Positions 22,036 through 35,158 of a DNA stretch of 64,000 nucleotides are shown in pieces. Source of the stretch: Megascapheus bottae (lineage: Eukaryota; Chordata; Mammalia; Rodentia; Geomyidae); the NCBI GenBank assembly GCA_024803745.1, contig JANJXV010000002.1, positions 38,647,001 through 38,711,000 on the forward strand, written 5' to 3'. A program made the position numbers and the translations under genes. Under the pieces are notes generated by a model. That model was not told the DNA's origin. It made no database searches and saw only the letters and a list, made by a program, of their open reading frames with translations. Position 1 is the first letter of the stretch, and each line of letters starts with the position of its first letter.

Positions 22036-22618
22036 AAAATAAACCTATCAATAGATTGAAATGCTAGATCTGATATATTTTGCATCTAAGCTATGGGATA
22101 CATGTTCCTCCTTGAGTGGTTAATATCATATGCAGGGAAAGTGATGATATGATTCAACCTAGTATATGGCAAGAAGATCCAAGAAGTAAAGTGGCCCTAT
22201 GGATTTTGATAGAGGAATTTTAAATAAGGAATTTTTTCATAGGAAGAATTAGAACAAGAGTTAGAAAGTGAATACAGAACAATGAAGATATGCTCTGAAA
22301 ATTATCATGAAACATGATACTTTTTCTTAAGGAAAATTGAAAATATGTTATCTTTCTACCTACCAGGTAGTCAATATTCTTCACATGTCTAAAATAGTAA
22401 TGCTTAACACAGGACGTGAAGCTAAAGAGAATCAGAACTTTAGGTCCATTACAATCCCATGCTGACTTTTGCTATATATTGAGTTTATGTTGAATTCAAA
22501 CCCTACATTGAGGGTACACTTAATTTTTTACATAAAAATTGATCTGCCCATTATTAGTCACTAAAAGCACTTCATCCACAAATTTATTACACATGATTTT
22601 GACTAAGTGTAGTGGTCA
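22036..22618. other. Unassigned AT-rich sequence
   Basis: No gene or repeat is recognised. Confidence 0.5.
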
Positions 22619-22876
22619 AAAAAAAAAAAAAAACAAAGCAGACAGCTGGGCATAGTGGCTCATGCCTCTAATCCTAGCTACTCAGGAGGCTAAGATCTGA
22701 GCATAGAAGTTCAAAGCTAGACTTGGCACTAGAGAATGTGAGACTCTTATCCAATTATCCAGTAGAAATGGGAGGTGGGCTGAGGCTCAGGGGGTAGTGT
22801 AGTAATCTTGAGCTAAAGAGCTCAGGGACAGCACCCAGGCCCAGAGTTCAAGCCCCTTGACTCACACAAAAAAAGG
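22619..22876 (+). mobile_element. SINE-2 preceded by an A-run
   Basis: A poly(A) of 16 bases (22619-22634) precedes a full-length plus-strand SINE-2 starting AGCTGGGCATAGTGGCTCAT near 22645 and ending GAGTTCAAGCCCCTTGAC and an A-run. The upstream A-run may be the tail of an older insertion. Confidence 0.9.
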
Positions 22877-23430
22877 AGATAATATCAAAGAAAAGAAATT
22901 TCAAAATATATTTTGTCAATTAAGAATCTCAGTTGATTTGGAAAAACTCTTAATCAGTTCTTCAACCTACAGTTGTGTTTTAGCTATTGGGTGATATGCT
23001 GAATATTTTCCTATTCTTAATTTTGTAAAAAAATATAGTATTTCTCGGCCATTTTAATTCATATAATTTCCTAGCCTTTTTCTGAATTTCAGACATTCTA
23101 AACTAAATAGAAAAAAAAAACATTGTGACAAAATAATAACCCACAAAATTAATTGCCTTCAGAATTTGTGGAAATGTTCTGTATATGAACTACTCTTGAG
23201 GTATGTAGGTTATTACATTTCTATAGATTTTTGTAGTATAAGATTGGAAATTTAACAAAAAATAAAAATTAGACAAATCCACAAAATATTATTTGCTTTG
23301 ATTTCTCAAGGTGTAATTAGTTAGGAAAGATTACTATAACATGTAAAAATTAGAAGTAAAATAAATTATTAGAGATAAACATTTTATTATTCTGATTAGG
23401 GGAAGATTTTGTTTCACTAGAAAGTTCAAG
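22877..23430. other. Unassigned AT-rich sequence
   Basis: No gene or repeat is recognised. Confidence 0.5.
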
Positions 23431-23433
23431 CAT

Positions 23434-23470
23434 AGTTCCCAGGCTCTGAGTTCATGCCTGAGGACTGGCA
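23434..23470 (+). mobile_element. SINE 3' end fragment
   Basis: CCCAGGCTCTGAGTTCATGCC and GACTGGCA match the end of the ID-like half. Only the last 40 bases or so remain, and they run directly into the (AAAT)n tract. Confidence 0.65.
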
Positions 23471-23472
23471 AA

Positions 23473-23519
<47 letters not shown>

Positions 23520-23520
23520 A
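23471..23520. repeat. (AAAT)n microsatellite from a SINE tail
   Basis: Twelve and a half perfect AATA units begin exactly at the 3' end of a SINE fragment. Confidence 0.97.
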
Positions 23521-23613
23521 TGGCTGTTAAGTGAAATTGGTAATCAGTCAGTTTTTTAGATAATTTAAATCAAGTCAATGTTTTTGTTTGAATTATAGCG
23601 ATAATATTTTTTT

Positions 23614-23801
23614 TGCCCATCCTAGGCTTGAACTCAGGGCCTGAGCACTGTCCTGGGTTTTTTTCTCAAGGCTAGAGCCCTACCACTTGAGCCATAGCAC
23701 CATTTCTGGATTTTTCTATGTATTTGGTACTGAGGAATCAAACCCAGGTCTTTGTGCATGCTAGGAAAGCACTCTGCCACGAAGGGCCAAACTCCTGGTC
23801 C
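23614..23801 (-). mobile_element. SINE-1 (dimeric tRNA-derived, ID-like)
   Basis: Full-length on the minus strand with an 8-base T-run at its tail side. Diverged at several sites (CCCATCCTAGG for CCAGTCCTGG). Confidence 0.88.
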
Positions 23802-25218
23802 TTAGAGATAATTTCATATCATTTTAACTTCATTTTGGAGCAGAATAATGAGAGATGCCTGCAAGAAATTCACAGCAACATTGTATTTATTTGAAAACGC
23901 TGTCCCCTGGTTGAATTTTTCAGAACCTAGTTTAATAGCTACGAGGCTCTATTTTTTTCTCTCTAGGATTGGTGAAATATTGTAATACATACAAGTAGTT
24001 AGGAGTCTGAAGATGAAACAGTATGCGTTACAGTAAATAGTGATTTTCTATAACATTAGGAAAGTATTATGGCTAGGAGGCCCAACAATGTCCTCCGTTG
24101 CCTTATACTAATCACATTAACACTCCATGAGTTCCCCGTTCCCCAGAGTAGGTGGTAGAAGCAGCAGCAATAATAAATGGGGACTTGAAGTATAATTTTT
24201 AGCAATAATCATGTGAATGTCTCACACTTCAGTGAAGCCTGTTAAGAGTAAGAATATTGGTAAGATACATAAGGAAACATGTTCTATAGTCATTTGACCA
24301 AAGTTATCAGTATGATTCTCTTCATTCTAAGTACAGATAGTTGTGCCAGGCAGCAAGTCAATTACCATACATTATTATTATTATTATACATTAATGTTGT
24401 GTCCTTTATCATTATTATGCAAATTTGAGAGGAGAATATTAGGAATATAATTCCGGATTGTTGGCATATAGGAAATAAATAGAAGATTGAAAGTCAGAAA
24501 CAGGGGACTAGATCTTACTTTTTGTCAGTCTATACAATGTAGAATGTAGTGGTGTGTGGGGGAAGGGTTACAGATGGAGGGAGAAAAGCAAGAGCCCTGG
24601 GTTTCAAGATCAGGCCCAGATTAGCTGCCTGGTTAGCAACGCTAATGAAGGCACATACGTTTGCTGTCACAGGAGTGGGGAACCTGCTTAACGTCAATGC
24701 CCTCTTGGATATTTAGAACACTATTTGCAGAACTAGATATATCAAATGTTACTTTGAAAAAAAATGCTGCTAGATTTATTGAATTTTGAGTCTTGCCTAT
24801 AACTACCTTGTCAGGACCACGCCAAATAATTTTACCGGCCTGATATTGTCCACAAGTGTCATTTGCCAAACGTGACTATAAAATAGTCTAAAATAATGGT
24901 CATAAAAAACTGCCTAGTCAGAATTATAAATCAATTCTGAGGATAGAATGGGACAAGTGAAATTAGGGAGGAGTATCCCTCACAGCTACGAGTACAGAGT
25001 TTTCAGAATTTAATGACCACAAAGTCATTTTCAGGGAGAATTATGAAAATCTGCTTTTGGAAAAGGACTTTAAAGACTAGTATATTATTTTTGCACACTT
25101 GCCCTTAAAGCAGCTGCCTAAAAGGAGTAATAATACACAAAACCATGATATTCCTGAGACCTGGAATTTAAAGGGAATTCCACATTGATAGACAGATGTT
25201 TTTTTTAAAGCAACTACC
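23802..25218. other. Unassigned sequence
   Basis: No gene or recognisable repeat is seen. A (TTA)n run of a few units lies near 24374-24387. Confidence 0.5.
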
Positions 25219-26315
25219 AATTTATTTATTTTTTTTAATTTTTTAATTGTAATTAGTAAAAGGGTTACATGATATTTGCCAGATAGAAGGTGCATTAATT
25301 CGCATACATTGATACCCTTTCACATGTCTTGGTACCCATTTCCCTCCCCCCCCCACATCCCCCTCCATCTTAGTTTTCCCCCCTTCCCTATCAAATTTCA
25401 AATATCCAAATACAAATAAATTCAATATATCAGATAACAAAGTGAGATACTATACCAATATGAGATAACCAAGAGATAGCAAAGGAGATGAGAGACAACA
25501 TAGTACATTTAGGACAACAATTATTCATTATATGGCTTTTGTTTCAATATCCTGGAGGTCCTTTCAATTAGCTTCACATTATATGGCCTTATGTATCAAG
25601 ATTTTGCTCTATTGCAGATCTCTGCTAGTAGAGCCCAAGGTTTCTACTGATTATGATAAATGAGGGAAACCATTGAGCCTAACTTCCTTTGAGTCTGGCT
25701 TACTTCACTTAATATGACTTTTTCTAAGTCTTTCCATTTCCTAACAAATGGGTCGATGTCATTCTTTCTGACAGCAGCATAGAATTCCATTGTGTACAAA
25801 TACCACAACTTGTTGATCCACTCATCAACTGAGGGACATCTGGGTTGGTTCCATATCTTTGCTATGGTGAATAGTGCTGCAATGAACATTGTTGTGCTAG
25901 TGGATTTAGTATGTCCTTGTTTCTGGATGGTTGGGTAAATGCCAAGTAGTGGAATTGCTGGGTCAAAGGGGAGTTCTATGTTTAGCCTTTTGAGGCACTG
26001 CCACACTGCTTTCCATAGTGGTTGAATGAGTTTGCACTCCCACCAACAGTGTAGTAGTGATCCCTCCTGGCCACATCCCCTCCAGCATCTGTTGTTACTA
26101 GTTTTCCTGATCCTGGCCATTCTAACTGGAGTGAGGTGGAATCTTAGAGTTGTTTTGATTTGCATTTCTTTTATGACCAGAGATTTTGAGCATTTCTTCA
26201 TGTGTCTAAAGGCCATTTTTGTTTCTTCTTCAGAGAAGACTCTTTAAGTCTTTGGCCCATTTTTTGATGGGATGGTTGTTACTTTGGAGGTTAGTTTTGG
26301 AGTGATTCAATTTTT
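25219..26315 (-). mobile_element. 5'-truncated LINE-1
   Basis: An L1 3' end on the minus strand of about 1.1 kb. It has a T-rich tail (25219-25250), the 3' UTR with a C-run near 25345-25352, then the C-terminal part of ORF2. I find no convincing target-site duplication, and the 5' end is uncertain by tens of bases. It is the cleanest copy of this L1 3' region in the window and supplies the comparison for the deletion in the composite L1. Confidence 0.9.
25644..26310 (-). pseudogene. L1 ORF2 C-terminal fragment
   Basis: An uninterrupted frame of 190 codons (26216-25644) covers the ORF2 C-terminus. It includes LTPVRMARI, the cysteine-rich block [20 protein letters not shown] with its C-x3-C-x7-H-x4-C spacing, [19 protein letters not shown] and the end SLIYHNQ. 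Upstream the frame shifts by one base near 26240, and the older blocks NHPIKKWAKDL continue to about 26290. Endonuclease and reverse transcriptase are absent. The unbroken frame suggests a fairly recent insertion. Confidence 0.92.
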
Positions 26316-26489
26316 GATCAGGCAAAGTCATCTTTTAGGGAAAGTTGACAATCTAACTTTATCACCTTTGAGTCTGTGTAGATAAAGGACCTGTGGAACT
26401 AGACAAAGATGAACCCTTACATTCAAAAGAATATGAAACCACCAGTGGTTTCTTTTCTTTTTTCTTTTTTCTTTTTTTTTTTTTTTTTT

Positions 26490-26671
26490 GCCAGTCCTGG
26501 GCTTAAGCTCAGAGTCTGAGCACTGTCCTTGGGCTTTCCGCAAGGCTAGCATTCTACCCTGAGCCACTGCACCATTTCTGCCTTTTTCTGTGTATGTGGT
26601 ACAGAGGATCGAATCGGGGTCTTCATGCATGCTAGGCAGGCACTCTTACCACTAGGCAAAACTTCTGGCTG
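26490..26671 (-). mobile_element. SINE-1 (dimeric tRNA-derived, ID-like)
   Basis: Full-length on the minus strand. The tail is a 19-base T-run preceded by a T/C-rich stretch (26448-26489). Confidence 0.9.
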
Positions 26672-28490
26672 TCACAAATGTTTTTGAAACTTGGTGAAGT
26701 TATGTGAATGGGAGGGTATACTTGCATTACATGGTTTGGGTCCAATGACTGTTAGTTTTAATGTAGGAATCCCTAATTAGAGGACACTGATTTGTAATAC
26801 TTATAATGTACCAGTTGTGATGGATTTAGTGTCCTGTTTGGAGCCTCTTAGAGTGAACAAAATTTGGCCATCTGGAGTTACCATCATTTCCTTTGTTGTT
26901 TATTTATAGTTTTTAAATGTTTATGGTAAAGAGCATGTCAATTAACTCTCAAATTCCCTGAATTTGAGAATTGCAGGAATAACTACAATAAATACATTAG
27001 CTTTTTGTTTTATTTTTGTTTTGTTATGCACCTGAAGGCAAGCTGACCTTGTGAATATTTTGTCTGTATCACTTTTTTATTCCCTTGGAGTTCAAGATAA
27101 CCTTCCATAGCACATTCCTTAAAAAGAGCTTGTTGGGCTCCTGTCTTATGTAGGGAAATGACTTGTTAACATATTGTTTCTGAAGCACAATTTGCATTTC
27201 TGTGAACCAGGGATTAGGCATTGTGTGTAGATTAGGAATAATTTATGTCTAATTAATAATTGATGTTTTTCATAATTCTGACATTTTGCTCTGCATCATA
27301 TGAAGAGAAGAGCAGAATACTCTAGTGATAATAAGGAAAACATTCAAAAGCAAATAACACTGAAAACATTGAACTTAGCTATAGTGAGGTGTCTGACCAC
27401 TTTGCAGTTAAATAACAGATTCAAGATTTTCCCCCTTTTATTCTTGTCTTCTAAAATTAGAAAATGTATGCATATCATATAACCCTATTGTTTCCAAGCT
27501 TTCTGACCTCAAATATTTAAAAGGTACTGATAAGCTGAAAAAGGACACTCAGAAGACCTCTGGGTAGGCAGAAAAGAAGCCAATAAAGCTTGCACACTAA
27601 TATTTGCTAATTTTTTCAAAGGGAGTCCCTTAGGAGGACTTTTCTGCACTCTAAAAGAGTTGTAGATTTATTGTTATGAATTCAAAGAATTCAAAAGTAT
27701 TTACAGTAAAAGCTAACTTTTTTCTTTCAACCCCCACCACTCTTACTTTTACTTCCCAGCAGCAATAAATATTAATTATATCCAGTTGCCTTAAAATTCA
27801 GCTATCAGGACTATTGTATTAAACAGCCAGTTTAGAAAAGCTGAGAAAGGCAATTGGAAAAAGTTCAAAGCTGTGTCTTTAAAAAATAAGACAAAAATAA
27901 AAATGCACTAATCACATGACTGTAATAGTACAGTACTTCATCAGCACATCTGTATATGATCAGAAAAAGTTAGAAATATATACATATAATTAATACAAAA
28001 GTATTTTTTCTCTTCATTTTAACTGTTTGCATAGGAATTTTCCCTAGATTTTACAACTCTCCTGCATCCAATCAGTATTCAACTACTAATGTCAGATGCT
28101 TCCATGGGAAGGTAAATGGGAGGTCTTCATCAGATAATTTAATAATTTAGCAGATACTTTAAATCATTTTATTTATTTATTTTCTTCCACAGTACTGTCA
28201 CTGTAATCTCTAAAAAGCCTGTAATGCTTCTCTTCTAAGACTTTTGCATGGTTTTCATTGTTTTTCTGCCTGCTAGTATGATCTGCATTCCAGCCAAAAT
28301 GAATTGGTTAATAACTCATTAAATTGCAAAGAGTTTTACATATCTTTGATTTTATAAAACCACTTCCATTCCTTCATATATACACTCATCTCATTTTACT
28401 TCTTCACTCAGACAGCTACCTAAAAATGTTATATCTATTTTACATAATGACAATGTCTACCTTCATAAGAGTCAGCTTATCAAAAGCAAT

Positions 28491-28492
<2 letters not shown>
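26672..28492. other. Unassigned AT-rich sequence
   Basis: No gene or recognisable repeat is seen in 1.8 kb, one of the longer repeat-poor stretches. It could be single-copy DNA. Confidence 0.5.

Positions 28493-28493
<1 letters not shown>

Positions 28494-28532
<39 letters not shown>
28494..28532. repeat. (TG)n microsatellite
   Basis: Nineteen TG units beside the tail side of a minus-strand SINE-1. Confidence 0.97.
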
Positions 28533-28533
<1 letters not shown>

Positions 28534-28554
28534 ACATTCTTGCGTGTGTGCACT

Positions 28555-28733
28555 GCAATTCTGGGGCTTGAGCTCAGGGTCTGAGCACTGTCCTTGGGCT
28601 CTCTCAAGGCTAGAGCTCTACCATCTGAGCCACAACAGCATTCCAACTTTTTTCTATGGGGTACTGAGGAATTGAACCCAGATCTTCGTTCATGCAAGCT
28701 AAGCACTCTACCACTAGGCCAAAATCCCAGCCA
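28555..28733 (-). mobile_element. SINE-1 (dimeric tRNA-derived, ID-like)
   Basis: Minus strand, nearly complete. The poly(A) tail position is occupied by TG-rich sequence, consistent with microsatellite growth at the tail. Confidence 0.87.
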
Positions 28734-29634
28734 CAAAAACAGTATTTTAAATCTTTTGTGTCAGATGGAACTTAGCAACTTTTTCCTTGGTGGCTAAAAC
28801 TACTCTGTTACTTTTTTCCATTAAGAGTACATTCCATCTTCAAAACTTGGTTGTACATTTATTTTATAACTAAAGAGCCAGAAACCACTTTGATTGTGAC
28901 AGGCATTGTTTTGGAGGAACAAAACGTCTACTTTCAGCTGAATATGAGTAGTAGTTTTCTTCCTTTTATGATATAAATGCATGAATCTATATGACATGAC
29001 CCATCTGTTTCTTTCTGTGTGTCACTAGACCTGATATATGCTCTGGGAGGCATGGCCTTATCCCCTAGTTAGTGACTCTGTTGAACCATCTGTCCCATCT
29101 ATAAAGTCCTGGTGCATGATCTTTCTGTCATAAGGTAGTCTGTTGAGAAGTACACCTGTTGAGGTGTTTAGATTAACCTGTTAATCTTTAAAACAATGAT
29201 ATCTGCAAAATAATTACCAACATTTTTTTGTGAACGCATCATTTTAAGTCAGATTCTCTAATAGAGTAGCATGTTAAGGACTCCAGCTTTAAAATTTTAT
29301 TAAGATTATGCCATTGGTTTTTAATCACGATATATAAATTACATTGAACAGCTTTTTACTGTTTTGTTTTTTTTTTAAACCGGAAAGTAATCCCTTTACA
29401 TAGCCTGTGATAGATGATTTGAGGCAGCCAGGAACAAGTTTTAGAACTGTAAGCCTCCTGGCCACTGTTTGAATGCTCTTCTTCTCACCATATACTCTCA
29501 TTTTTACAGGTGTTCTATAAAATCATGGAAAGACCATACTGTCTGGGCCTCGGATCATCTTGTTTTGGAAAGAAATACCATTTTAGCCAACAGAATCTAT
29601 GGAAGAATTTCCTAACAAAAATTAAAATGTAAAA

Positions 29635-29636
<2 letters not shown>
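28734..29636. other. Unassigned AT-rich sequence
   Basis: No gene or recognisable repeat is seen. Confidence 0.5.
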
Positions 29637-29710
<74 letters not shown>

Positions 29711-29880
29711 AGAGAGCGAGAGAGAGAGAGAAAGAGAGAGAGAGAGGGGGGGGGCAGAATAAGGAAGGGAGAGAGGGAGGAAGAGAAGGAGGAAAAGTGA
29801 GGATGAAGCAAGGCAAGGAAAGAGGGATAAAAGAAAGATAAAAAGGAGGGAAACAAAGAAGAAAGAAAAGAGAAAGCTTA
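29637..29880. repeat. (GA)n tract and purine-rich extension
   Basis: About 33 GA units (29637-29703) grade into GGGAGG, GAAAG and GGAAG mixtures up to about 29876. Nearly 240 bases have almost only purines on the plus strand. The Ser/Leu frames on the other strand are artefacts. Confidence 0.95.
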
Positions 29881-32800
29881 GCTTATTTTTTTAAGATTTC
29901 ACATGGTTTAATTTTGTGGATAGTTGGGCAATAGATTAACAGGTACAGATGTTTCGTGATCTGACTAAGATTGGAAGTTCCTTTCAGCAATTTTGAATCA
30001 AACTAGATAAACAGTGTTCAGACTAGGAGAACATTATTATATATGAAATTAAGGCAATGCATTTTTCAAAGATTTTTATGCTTAACCTCAATTCAGTTTA
30101 TTGAAAATCGAAAATTGAAATTTGAACCCGTTTCCTTATTGCACATAGGCCTTGTCTATCTTGGTTGTGTCTTCAAAAGATAGATAGATTGATTGATTTC
30201 ATTCTTTCAATTTTGTCCTATTGGTTTGGAAACTTGGAAATTTTGCCCAATGACAATATCTTATTCACTTTTACATATTAACCATGATTTGGTTAATGAA
30301 GAAAAATAAGTAGTTGATGTTATTATTAATTTTATCAATTCTAAATGTAAATTAATCAGAAAATGATTATTTCCCAATTCTTCATAATGAATTCTATATA
30401 ATGGTAAGAAAGACATCCAACAAAACATCATTTCCTTAAAGTTGACATGTCAGATGAGATGGCTTCTTGACAAGTTGTACCTGGGTAAGGACAGAACAAT
30501 AGAGTTGGGTGCTCAGAGACACTTTGTAAGGCTTCTGTAGATAACTTGTCTTCCTGTCATTAGTGTACCTAATACTGGAAATTGTAGTTGAATGAAGAAT
30601 CCTGATAGAGGAATGACTGACTTTTTTGACTGCCTGTTGTTGGAAGAAAAACAATATAGAAGTACAAAAATCAAGTGTTAATGAAAAGAGAGATGGGATT
30701 ATACTTTATCATCTTTTCAATTGAAGCACTAGAACTAATACATGCTAATAATATAGTGAGAATTGCAGAAATATATGTATACACATGCACATTTATTAAT
30801 ATATATGCATAAATATACATATATAAATAATAAAAATATAAATAAATACAAATATATCACTAGAAAACAAGGCATCTATGAATGGACTTCCATAAAGAAA
30901 TCTTTCACTCATTGTTTATTTTTCCTTATTTTTCTTCATATTCTGCTCTGCCTCTAGACTGAAGAATAGATAATTTACTTTCTGCCTCTTTTGATTTCTC
31001 CATTGGAGATATTACATACAAGAACTATTTTTGCAACCGCTTTATGTAATAAAAGAGCTTCCTTTTTGAAGCTTAAAATTATTTTATCACCAAGATTTTT
31101 TAAAAGGTGTACCTACGTTTACATTGTTTCTTTGATACACGTTTTTGGAATCTATTCTTCTTTGTAACATGGAGTATTAAATATGTTCCATAACTAATCT
31201 TAAAATAAAATATATAGAGCTATAGACTGATACTTCCATTGTTTGCTTCTGAGACAGCAACACTATATGTTCTGACTCAAAAGTAGCATTTAAAAACTAT
31301 ACCACACCATATAAACACACCATTTAAACATACATGTTGCATAAGCTTATCCTGTCCAAGTTGTATTTACTTTTGTCTGCAGTAGCACTTAGGGGCTATG
31401 ATAGTAATTAGTAATTGTTTATTGAAGAAACACAATAATGTATATAGATAGATGAATAAGTGAATGAATCATTTTATATTATAAACATAAAATGCTGGGT
31501 TGATTGAAGTTCAAATCATTTTGATTTGAATTTAAAAAATCATTTCAATATCATCACTCCTTTATATGATTTGTAATCAAGACATTTCAAATTTAAAATT
31601 CTAGCTGTTTTACTGTCTTCATCAAGGAATTTAATCATATAGGTAAGCCTAGATCACTTCACATCTTTGTTGTGCAGATTTTGTGGAATGATGTACTTTG
31701 TGAAGGGTGGTAGAGGAAATTGTAGTATATGACAGGCTGCAATTTGGGAGCTCCATTTTCATATATTGTTATAAAATAGTTGTGACCACGGTTAATGCAT
31801 TCCATGTGATTCTATGGAGTAGCCAAGCAGTAATAAATAGAGGAATTTACTTGGGTGGTGTAAACTCTTCTTAGACTTAGCTGGCCCAGATGGGTCCTAA
31901 AGAAGTTACTCTCCATTGAGGAATTTTCCTTGGCACCTCTGAATTCCCATTGATGTCAAAGCAAATATCAACCAAGAAAAGAAGCTCTTAAACTGTGTTA
32001 CATTTCAGATGTCTAGTGAAAAGATTCATAGGGAAGAAGAACAGTATCTTAGAAACAAGTAGAGAGAATACAAAGGAAAATCAGAAAAAATACTATCTGC
32101 CATGAATCAGAATTACAAGTGAAATGAAAGTAAAAGATCAGCAGCAAAGATAGGTCATTTTATCTCCAATTATTATTAAAGCAAAGTTCAAATCATCCAA
32201 AAAGCAGACCAGCCAGAGTGTTACTAGGGTTTCCTAGAATGGAAGAAAACAAAGAAAATAGCATAGGACAACAAACTATCTACACTTAAATAATATAATA
32301 AAAGAATAAACATTTATTATTTACTCACACACGTGCATGGTTGAGAATTTGGATGAAGTAAATGAGGGCAGAATAAAAGGAAATGGCAAAAGATAAATAA
32401 AAAATAAAAGAAAATGGATTTTCAGTATTATACAATGTTCTTTATATATCTAAGTAATATTTTATATTGCATTGAAGTATATATAATGTACAATAAACTA
32501 TATATTATATATTATATTACATAACTACATGCTATATACTATAAACTATTATCTAGGATATAGAGCCAAATGACCCTGTAGGCAAATAAAAAGGCATGAT
32601 GTAGGTAAGACAAAGGTTATTTATTACATAGCAGCCACAGGACAGAACATCAGTACATCTTAAGTCATCTTTAGGTAACAGGCTAAGATTTAAATGAAAC
32701 TGGGGCATGGTATGCATCATAATGAAACATTTCTAGTCGCTAGAGTGGCCTGGTCAATCATTATTTCGGTCCTGGCCTCTGGAGAGGTCTGTAAAGAACT

Positions 32801-33864
32801 TGTTTTCCTCCACCCCTCCAGTGAAGCAGGAACAAGCTGCCTAACAGGTGTCAACTGAGCTTATGATTGTCCTCCATTTTCTTTGAGTCATTTTCTCCTT
32901 TTTGCCACAAGATGATATGATATGATGGCATTGCCTGTCTGAGGGGCAGTTTGCCTTTTTCATCAGATGCTGATCAGTAAATCCTAAAGCCCAGTATGAT
33001 TGCAAAGTGATTGAAGGATATCAAAGGACATTCCTGTAAAGTTAAAGGGACAGAGAGCTGGATACCTAGTTCTTATGCTTTCAGTTAATTCACACACCCA
33101 GCAAAAGTAATTTTTAAATTGCTACTATAAACAGGTGTTTGCTTAATTGTATGAATACAGGGAAACTGAACCCTAGTGATAAGGAGAGGATTAGGCTATT
33201 ATCCATCAGGAAATTCAGAGAAAAAATTACTATCTAGTATTGCTAACTTCAAAATATTGTATCTATTTAGAAATGGCTTGGAAGAGGCAACCACTGGTTG
33301 GAAATAGTTGCTTAGAAGGCTCTAGAGACCTTGTTTCAAACCATATTTACATGATTACCATAGTGTTTTTTTCTATGTTTATTTTGTGTGGCTGGGTGTC
33401 AAATTTTGACATAGAGGACTCAAACTCTCATCCCCAAGACAATCATTGCTGTTTACAATACAAAAGGTCTGGAAGAAATGTCAGCAAAAAACAGAATAGG
33501 TATCTGTATAAAACAAAGTAGAAGGAAATGATTGATAATTGAATGTGAAGTTTCAGAGCTATAAAGTAAACAGAAGCAAAAAAGGATTAGGAATATTTAT
33601 ATGTGACAAGAAATTTTAGGGACATCATAGATGAAGTAAGAATGACCTCAATTAAGGATTAAAATTTAGATTAGACTGGAAAAAGAAGATAGAAATGTTG
33701 CTTTAAGAAATAAAGGTCCCTTTAGACAGCCAAATACTAGAAATAGTTATCGGGATATAAGGCTCTAATTACATTTTTGAGTTATAAAAATATTCATCTG
33801 TAGTGTTTGAATATTACATTAATAATATGCAGAATGGCCTTTATAGTCTTTTTTAAAACTTATA
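29881..33864. other. Unassigned AT-rich sequence, 4 kb
   Basis: No SINE, recent L1 or gene is recognised. It contains AT-rich simple stretches (30768-30860 and 32445-32560). The part 32590-33060 is richer in G+C and may be an old LTR or DNA transposon, but I cannot assign it. Confidence 0.45.
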
Positions 33865-34080
33865 AGCCAGTGTGGGTTGCTCATGCCTGATCCTAGCTAC
33901 TCAGGAGGCTGAGATCTGAGGATCAAGGTTCAAAGCCAGCCAAGGCACAAAAGGTCCTGAGACACTTATCTCCAATTAACTTCTAGAAAATGGGAAGTGG
34001 GGCTTGGCTCAAGGGTGGGGCTGTAGCCTTGAGCTGAAGAGCTTAGGGACAATACCCAGGCTGAGTTTAAGCCCCATGAA
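33865..34080 (+). mobile_element. SINE-2 (7SL-derived plus ID-like composite)
   Basis: Full-length on the plus strand. Its tail CCCCATGAACCACA passes directly into (CA)n. Confidence 0.9.
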
Positions 34081-34137
<57 letters not shown>

Positions 34138-34153
34138 AACACACACACACACA
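34081..34153. repeat. (CA)n microsatellite from a SINE tail
   Basis: About 35 CA units with two CAAA interruptions, starting at the 3' end of a SINE-2. Confidence 0.97.
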
Positions 34154-34419
34154 TTAAAATATAAACATATATACGTGTATGCATGCATGGGTATGTTATT
34201 GCATAGAATTTTGTACAGAAACTCAGGTGTTATGATACATGTAAAATCCAGTCTGGTAGATTGCCAATGTCTAATTGATTTCTGTGAGCCATGACCGAGT
34301 GTAGCAAGAGAGACATGTTTGAATACGTTTGAATTTTTCTACCCCATGGAAAATAGACACTGAACACTAATCCTATAATCTGAAATTCAGATATAATGAA
34401 ATGAACATTGTACTTTTAA

Positions 34420-34500
34420 GATGAGATGTAGGATTGAGTATAAAAACTCTATCACTTTTGCCTGGGTGACTCTGGGTAAGTTATATAATCATGTTCTACA
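34420..34500 (+). mobile_element. MIR-like fragment
   Basis: GCCTGGGTGACTCTGGGTAA followed by GTTATATAATC resembles the MIR core region (TGGGTGACCTTGGGCAAGTT). Short and diverged. Confidence 0.4.
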
Positions 34501-34504
34501 AAAT

Positions 34505-34773
34505 TTGCACATCAAGCCAGATGCCATGGTTCATGCCTATAATCCTAGCTACTCAGGGGGCTAAGGTCTGAGGATCATAGTTCAAAGCCAGCCAGGGCAC
34601 TAAATTCCGTGAGACTTTTATCTCCAATTAATCACTAGAAAACGGGAAGTGGGGCTTGACTCAAGGGTAGGGCAGTAGCCTTGAGCCTTGAAGAGCTCAG
34701 GGACAATGCTCAGGCCCAGAATTCAAGTCCCACAACTGACCAAACAAACAAACAAAATGAAACTTGCACATCA
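34505..34773 (+). mobile_element. SINE-2 with target-site duplications
   Basis: A full-length plus-strand SINE-2 (34515-34757) with an (AAAC)n tail. TTGCACATCA at 34505-34514 recurs at 34764-34773, and the bases before it are also similar (AAAT and AAAC). Confidence 0.92.
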
Positions 34774-35009
34774 GTGGAATGAAGTTATTCTTGTTATTTT
34801 TGGAGCTCTTCTAGAAATTAAATGATAATTTACATGCTGGTCTTTGAGTAAAGCTTTGCTTAGCACCTGAAATATTATAGGAGCACAATATGTACTGGAT
34901 AATTTTCTAAAGCATTTATTGTATGTATGTCAGTCCTGACACACAAACTTAGTGCTTGTGTGCTATACCTGAGAAGTTTTGCTCAAGGTTTACATTCGAA
35001 CATTTAAGC
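34774..35009. other. Unassigned sequence
   Basis: No gene or repeat is recognised. Confidence 0.4.
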
Positions 35010-35158
35010 CCCAGCTCCATTTCCAGATTTTTGCTGATTAAATTTGAGATATGTATCTCATGTATCTTCCTGCTCAAATTGTCTTCAAACCATTATTTTC
35101 AGATCTCAGTCTCCTGAGTACCTAAGATTATAGGTTTGAGCTACAGGAACTCGGCTTT
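35010..35158 (-). mobile_element. SINE-2, degraded
   Basis: The 7SL half is recognisable at 35100-35158 (reverse of the CTCAGGAGACTGAGATCTGA type). The linker and ID half are strongly eroded, making this one of the oldest SINE-2 copies here. Confidence 0.6.

Noticed and set aside
29515..29856. Ser/Leu/Pro-rich frames on the minus strand
   Set aside because: Translation of the (GA)n/(CT)n tract.
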